A stretch of DNA of 64,000 bases. Source: Bordetella parapertussis. Its GTDB lineage: Bacteria > Bacteroidota > Bacteroidia > Chitinophagales > Chitinophagaceae. Of the stretch, positions 62,601 to 64,000 are shown one piece after another (the stretch's first letter is position 1; each line of letters starts with the position of its first letter). Where the stretch lies: positions 36,081-100,080 of the forward strand of contig CALQJX020000015.1 of NCBI GenBank assembly GCA_943331005.2. Direction: 5' to 3'. The notes beneath the pieces are model-generated. The model was not told the origin of the DNA. It saw only the letters and a list, made by a program, of their open reading frames with translations, and did no database searches. Both the position numbers and the translations under genes were made by a program.

Positions 62601-63535
62601 CTACTCCGGGTGCCAGCACAGGAGAAGATGTGGTTTGCGCAGGCCTCACTATTACATTGTCAAATGCCCTTACAGGTGGTGCATGGAGCAGCAGCAACAC
62701 TGCAAAAGCTACAGCCAATGCTGCTACAGGTCTTATCACAGGTGTAGCCGCAGGTACTACAAACATCACATATCGTACCACACCAGGTTGTACTACAGTA
62801 AAAACAATTACAGTAAATGCAGCTCCTGCAGCTATTACGGGCAGTAATGTTTGTCTTGGTGATGCCACTACGTTCACTCATCCTGACGCAGGTGGTACAT
62901 GGAGCAGCGCAAGCACGCTGAAAGCTACTGTTGATGCTGCTGGTCTTGTAACTGGTATATCTACTGGTAGTACTACTATCTCTTACACGCTCTCTGCCGG
63001 TTGTTACAAAACCAAAGTGGTTGTTATCAATGCACTTCCTGCAGCTATCACAGGTGCTTCCAGCGTAGTGGTAGGTTCTTCTACTACACTCGCTTGTGCT
63101 ACAAGTGGTGGTACATGGAGCAGCAGCAACACAGCTGTGGGTACAGTAGGTAGCACTACAGGTTCTGTTGCAGGTATCAGTGCCGGTACTACTACTATAT
63201 CATTTGTAGTTACTGCTACTGGTTGTCGTTCATTGAGATCTATGACTGTAAATGCTCCGGCATTGGGCAGGCAGTATCTTGCCGATGGAAACGGAAACAG
63301 CATCACATTTGCTGTATATCCTAATCCTACACAGGGTACATTCACTGTGCAGACCTCTGTAGCAGGTACATTCAGGATATTCACACTGGATGGCAGAATG
63401 ACAGGTTCTTATGAACTCAACACAGCTACTGCAACTATAGAACTCCCTGCAGACCTTGCATCGGGTGTTTATATGTGCAAATTCACTGGTAACGATGGTT
63501 CACTCGAAACAGTTCGTCTGATCTATCAGAAATAA
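56696..63535 (+). CDS. Giant surface protein: NIDO domain, 25 Ig-like repeats, type IX secretion sorting domain
   Basis: 2279 residues. The signal peptide is about residues 1-25 (ILALCLPLLAVSTSARAQ). A NIDO-like domain follows at about 60-270 (TFSLYGTTYTSLYLNNNG, MIAPFWADVDTRVGN, FQLIITDGT and GSGGFGGTPATVGINSGDG), resembling the extracellular domain of nidogen. An Ig-like linker reaches about residue 380. Then come 25 tandem repeats of about 72 residues (383-2188), each built on ITG-x-x-x-VC-x-G to GGTWSSSNTAVATV, GVxAGTxTISYT and GC-x-x-x-VTVN. The end (VYPNPTQGTFTVQT onward) is a type A sorting domain for type IX secretion. It is probably a surface adhesin or filament. The ligand is unknown. 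Confidence 0.88.
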   Translation: MKKNFIHFILALCLPLLAVSTSARAQGLPPVTSPLYGAAKAATVPHSLAAPTPYVPFSTSTLAAADGCFFNPDESYATLTGGDDHSTGLISLPFTFSLYGTTYTSLYLNNNGNITFGSPFSTYSASGFPTSTPMIAPFWADVDTRVGNLVKYKIEDHKFTATWPGVGYYDQSVLTNPTQIDSFQLIITDGTVSDIGIGNNVAFHYSQMNWTTGTASGGSGGFGGTPATVGINSGDGSHYVQVGRFNLNSSAYTDNVTNAGVHYLEYKCFAFSVADTGNQPPSYSGGPSGNIDTIFCGSSGSYFINWIGPETGQLVNSTLTYLGSACGISISGTSGFSSVSRDTLTVDGSSCNAGMHYFAVQGTDNLGAVTNDTFRIYVSNVSATPITGTDILCAGSTGTLSVSATSGGTWSSSNTAVATVSASGALTGVAAGTAVISFLSTGGCASIKTVTINAAPAAITGGGTACIGATITLSCATTGGSWISGATSVATISGSGVVTGVSAGTSVITYIMSGACAAFKTITINPSPTSITGSLNGCVGITNTFGSTPSGGAWSSGTTAVATINTSGQSTGFTIGTTTISYTLSSGCRTTAVFTVNAVPDSVSGTAVVCAGLTTPFTGYPSGGFWSTGNAAVATVDTTGLVTGVALGTARITYTNAGGCYKIKVVTVNPAPLAITGTANVCVANTTTLACAGGGTWSSSNVAIGSVASTTGVVRGIAAGTVTITYRLSTGCINTRIVTVNAAPTAITGTFNICVGKTTTLNSTPSGGTWTSSGLSVATVGSATGVVYGVAGGVATISYTIAGGCRVTKVVTVNNAPPTIGGTATVAAGGTTTLTNTLTGGSWSSDNTAIAAVGTTGIVSGVAPGTVLISYTSAAGCSVTRTVTVTGSIGAITGTATLCTGNTTTLSCSPTGGVWTSANTTVATVTSGGLVTGVTAGTATISYTISGASATTVVTVYTMPAAITGSGSACMGSSVMLASTTSGGSWSSANTAVATVGTAGDVYGVTTGTATISYAISGVCAVTKVVTVNVTPSAIGGTLATCVGQSTALTCTPTGGAWSSSAPSIANISSGGVATGAAVGSAIISYTLASGCGTTGILNVNDAPSAITGTLAVCAGSSTTLSSATTGGSWSSSNTAVATIDGSGAVTTISSGTTTISYSVDGGCVTTAILTVNPLPLSIGGSLSLCEGATTTLTNSTTGGTWSSSNTTAATIDAATGVVTAIAAGTTTITYSVYTGCITTSVLTVNSIPGTISGGTTLCVGATSSLGCTPSGGSWSSSVPTIATVGSTGVVTGVSAGSSVITYTVGSGCNATTVVSVLPVPAVISGTASVCEGQTTTLTTASTGGSWYSAGTGTATVDAYGVVTGVAAGTIDIVYYFATGCAVSKNITVNALPAAITGTTVICSGSNTALSSATTGGAWSSASPAIATTGTSGVVSGVAAGVATISYTLGTGCTTTTVVTVNQTPVAITGSASLCPGTTTTLSSTTSGGSWSSTDGAVATVDASTGVVSGIAAGTATISYTLGSCAVTKDVTVNTASGTISGGPVVCPAVFTTLSTAATGGTWSSSNTAVGTINSVSGIFIGVTPGTTTVTYTMATGCLLTTDLTVNPAPGTVNGPTTICLGTTQTLTNIVSGGTWSSSNAAVASVNTTGDVTGVSNGTATITYAIGTCTATKQVTVNTAFTSGITFNMCLGSTKTLVDSIPGGTWTSTNTSVATVGAATGIALALSPGMSTITYTLSAGCSKTTPLYVQNSSATISGSTAVCVGSTATFSVPSGSIGGIWTNSNATVANINSSTGVFTALTAGTTTVSYTLVDCITTRVVTVNDVPAAITGARFTCIGSTTTLSNATASGTWSSSNVTVATAGSTTGVISGLVAGTSAISYTVSGCRSTAIVTVAAAPAAITGTANVCVGNTTTLASATAGGTWSSGITSIATIGTTGIVSGIAAGNSTITYGFGGSCQSVKVVTVNPTPGASTGEDVVCAGLTITLSNALTGGAWSSSNTAKATANAATGLITGVAAGTTNITYRTTPGCTTVKTITVNAAPAAITGSNVCLGDATTFTHPDAGGTWSSASTLKATVDAAGLVTGISTGSTTISYTLSAGCYKTKVVVINALPAAITGASSVVVGSSTTLACATSGGTWSSSNTAVGTVGSTTGSVAGISAGTTTISFVVTATGCRSLRSMTVNAPALGRQYLADGNGNSITFAVYPNPTQGTFTVQTSVAGTFRIFTLDGRMTGSYELNTATATIELPADLASGVYMCKFTGNDGSLETVRLIYQK
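57842..63260 (+). repeat. 25 tandem Ig-like (Big-type) repeats, about 216 bp each
   Basis: Counted from the protein: each unit has a Cys near the start and another near the GC of the last strand, and the pattern TWSSSN in the middle. Units are diverged in DNA sequence, so the array is old rather than freshly amplified. Confidence 0.85.
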
Positions 63536-63587
63536 TACATAGGTACGCTTCCATTCAGAAGCGCACCTGTCATTACCATTCATTTAC

Positions 63588-63620
63588 CAAAAAGCGAAGG
63601 CCACAAGCCTTCGCTTTTTG
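63588..63620 (+). terminator. Terminator of the surface-protein gene
   Basis: A 14-bp perfect stem CAAAAAGCGAAGGC with a 5-nt loop; the arm ends in TTTTTG. It lies 52 bp after the stop. Confidence 0.85.
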
Positions 63621-63895
63621 TATGTGGGTGAGTCATCATTATTTCATACTTATTCCTGGCTCATTATTGTCATCTCAAATTGTGGATATGTTCTTGACAG
63701 CATCGCCACCTCTGGCACATCATTTGTGGCATTATTATGAAACAAAACCGGATAGCATAAATGAATAAAGACCCGAAAGTGGGAAGGCATGACAATGAAA
63801 GAGCGGTCGCAAATATGCATAGCTCTGAAGGGGCGGCATTATTATAGAACAAAGCATACAACCACGTAAAGCCCTGAGAGCTGGCATTATTATAG
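63621..63895. other. Intergenic stretch with a recurring GGCATTATTAT motif
   Basis: The motif occurs at 63728, 63835 and 63883. The first two copies share 18 of 20 bases (continuing into ACAAA). Frames here have no coding features. Confidence 0.5.
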
Positions 63896-64000
63896 GGGAG
63901 AATAATGGGAGAATAATGGGAGAATAATGGGAGAATAATGGGAGAATAATGGGAGAATAATGGGAGAATAATGGGAGAATAATGGGAGAATAATGGGAGA
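63896..64000. repeat. 11-bp tandem repeat array (GGGAGAATAAT), about 9.5 copies, truncated by the window edge
   Basis: Perfect copies of an 11-bp unit through the last base. On the plus strand every frame has TAA; on the minus strand all frames are open because the 33-bp cycle has no stop codon. The right end is not visible. Confidence 0.92.

Noticed and set aside
57842..63260. CRISPR array or recombination repeat array
   Set aside because: The roughly 216-bp units are in-frame Ig-like protein repeats with diverged DNA, not short identical repeats with spacers.
63670..63861. A 63-residue minus-strand frame near the window end
   Set aside because: Overlaps the GGCATTATTAT repeats, with no recognisable features.
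63896..64000. CRISPR array at the right edge
   Set aside because: Copies are contiguous with no spacers and only 11 bp long.

Overview
The window looks like chromosomal DNA of a Bacteroidota member, most likely of the Chitinophagaceae/Chitinophagia type. The evidence is a SusC/SusD outer-membrane pair, a type IX secretion C-terminal sorting domain, DUF3857/transglutaminase proteins, recurrent TAnnTTTG -7 promoter boxes, the absence of convincing Shine-Dalgarno sequences, and many secreted proteins and lipoproteins with no enzyme attached. No rRNA, insertion sequence, prophage or CRISPR array was seen. One tRNA (Pro, GGG) is present. The genes are mostly core metabolism mixed with envelope functions.

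Layout. 1-5.6 kb: the 3' part of a GH3-like adenylating enzyme, an OmpA-family protein, a long-chain polyprenyl diphosphate synthase and a GT-C-like membrane protein. 5.6-17.2 kb: phenylacetyl-CoA epoxidase genes paaA-paaB-paaC, with paaE about 8 kb away on the other strand. Between them lie two ECF sigma systems (one with a small anti-sigma-like partner, one with an anti-sigma domain fused to a trypsin-like protease), a PAS protein with a histidine box but no kinase domain, a lipid-linked sugar flippase, and an isolated 2-oxoacid:ferredoxin oxidoreductase beta subunit. 17.3-27.2 kb: two outer-membrane barrels, an acyltransferase, phosphatidylserine decarboxylase, a tiny Cys/Lys-rich secreted protein, tatC-rpiB, dxr-rseP, an orphan antitoxin-like gene and a methionine-type aminotransferase. 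27.2-34.5 kb: a pair of DUF3857 proteins (one active-looking, one with a lost catalytic triad), then the ribosomal operon rplM-rpsI-rpsB-tsf, in which S2 carries a 74-residue Gly/Arg/Pro tail.

35.1-43.6 kb: a SusC-SusD-lipoprotein operon with no hydrolase, a barrel protein, a cystathionine gamma-synthase-type enzyme, and a secreted NUC1-family nuclease homologue that has lost its catalytic residues. 43.8-55.1 kb: a 1243-residue histidine kinase translationally adjacent to mazG, then ubiX, a thioredoxin-fold protein, nth with a DUF1015 protein, corA, an Old Yellow Enzyme, and the pterin genes queD-like and folE. 55.2-64 kb: tRNA-Pro, a SOUL heme-binding protein and a 2279-residue surface protein (signal peptide, NIDO domain, 25 Ig-like repeats, type IX sorting domain), followed by an 11-bp tandem array running off the window.

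The most unusual items are the sigma/anti-sigma-protease fusion, the S2 tail, the two apparent pseudoenzymes (nuclease and transglutaminase), the giant NIDO/Ig surface protein, and a tight spacing of about 18-22 nt between the -7 box and the start codon in many genes. All functional assignments come from reading motifs by eye; no database search was run.
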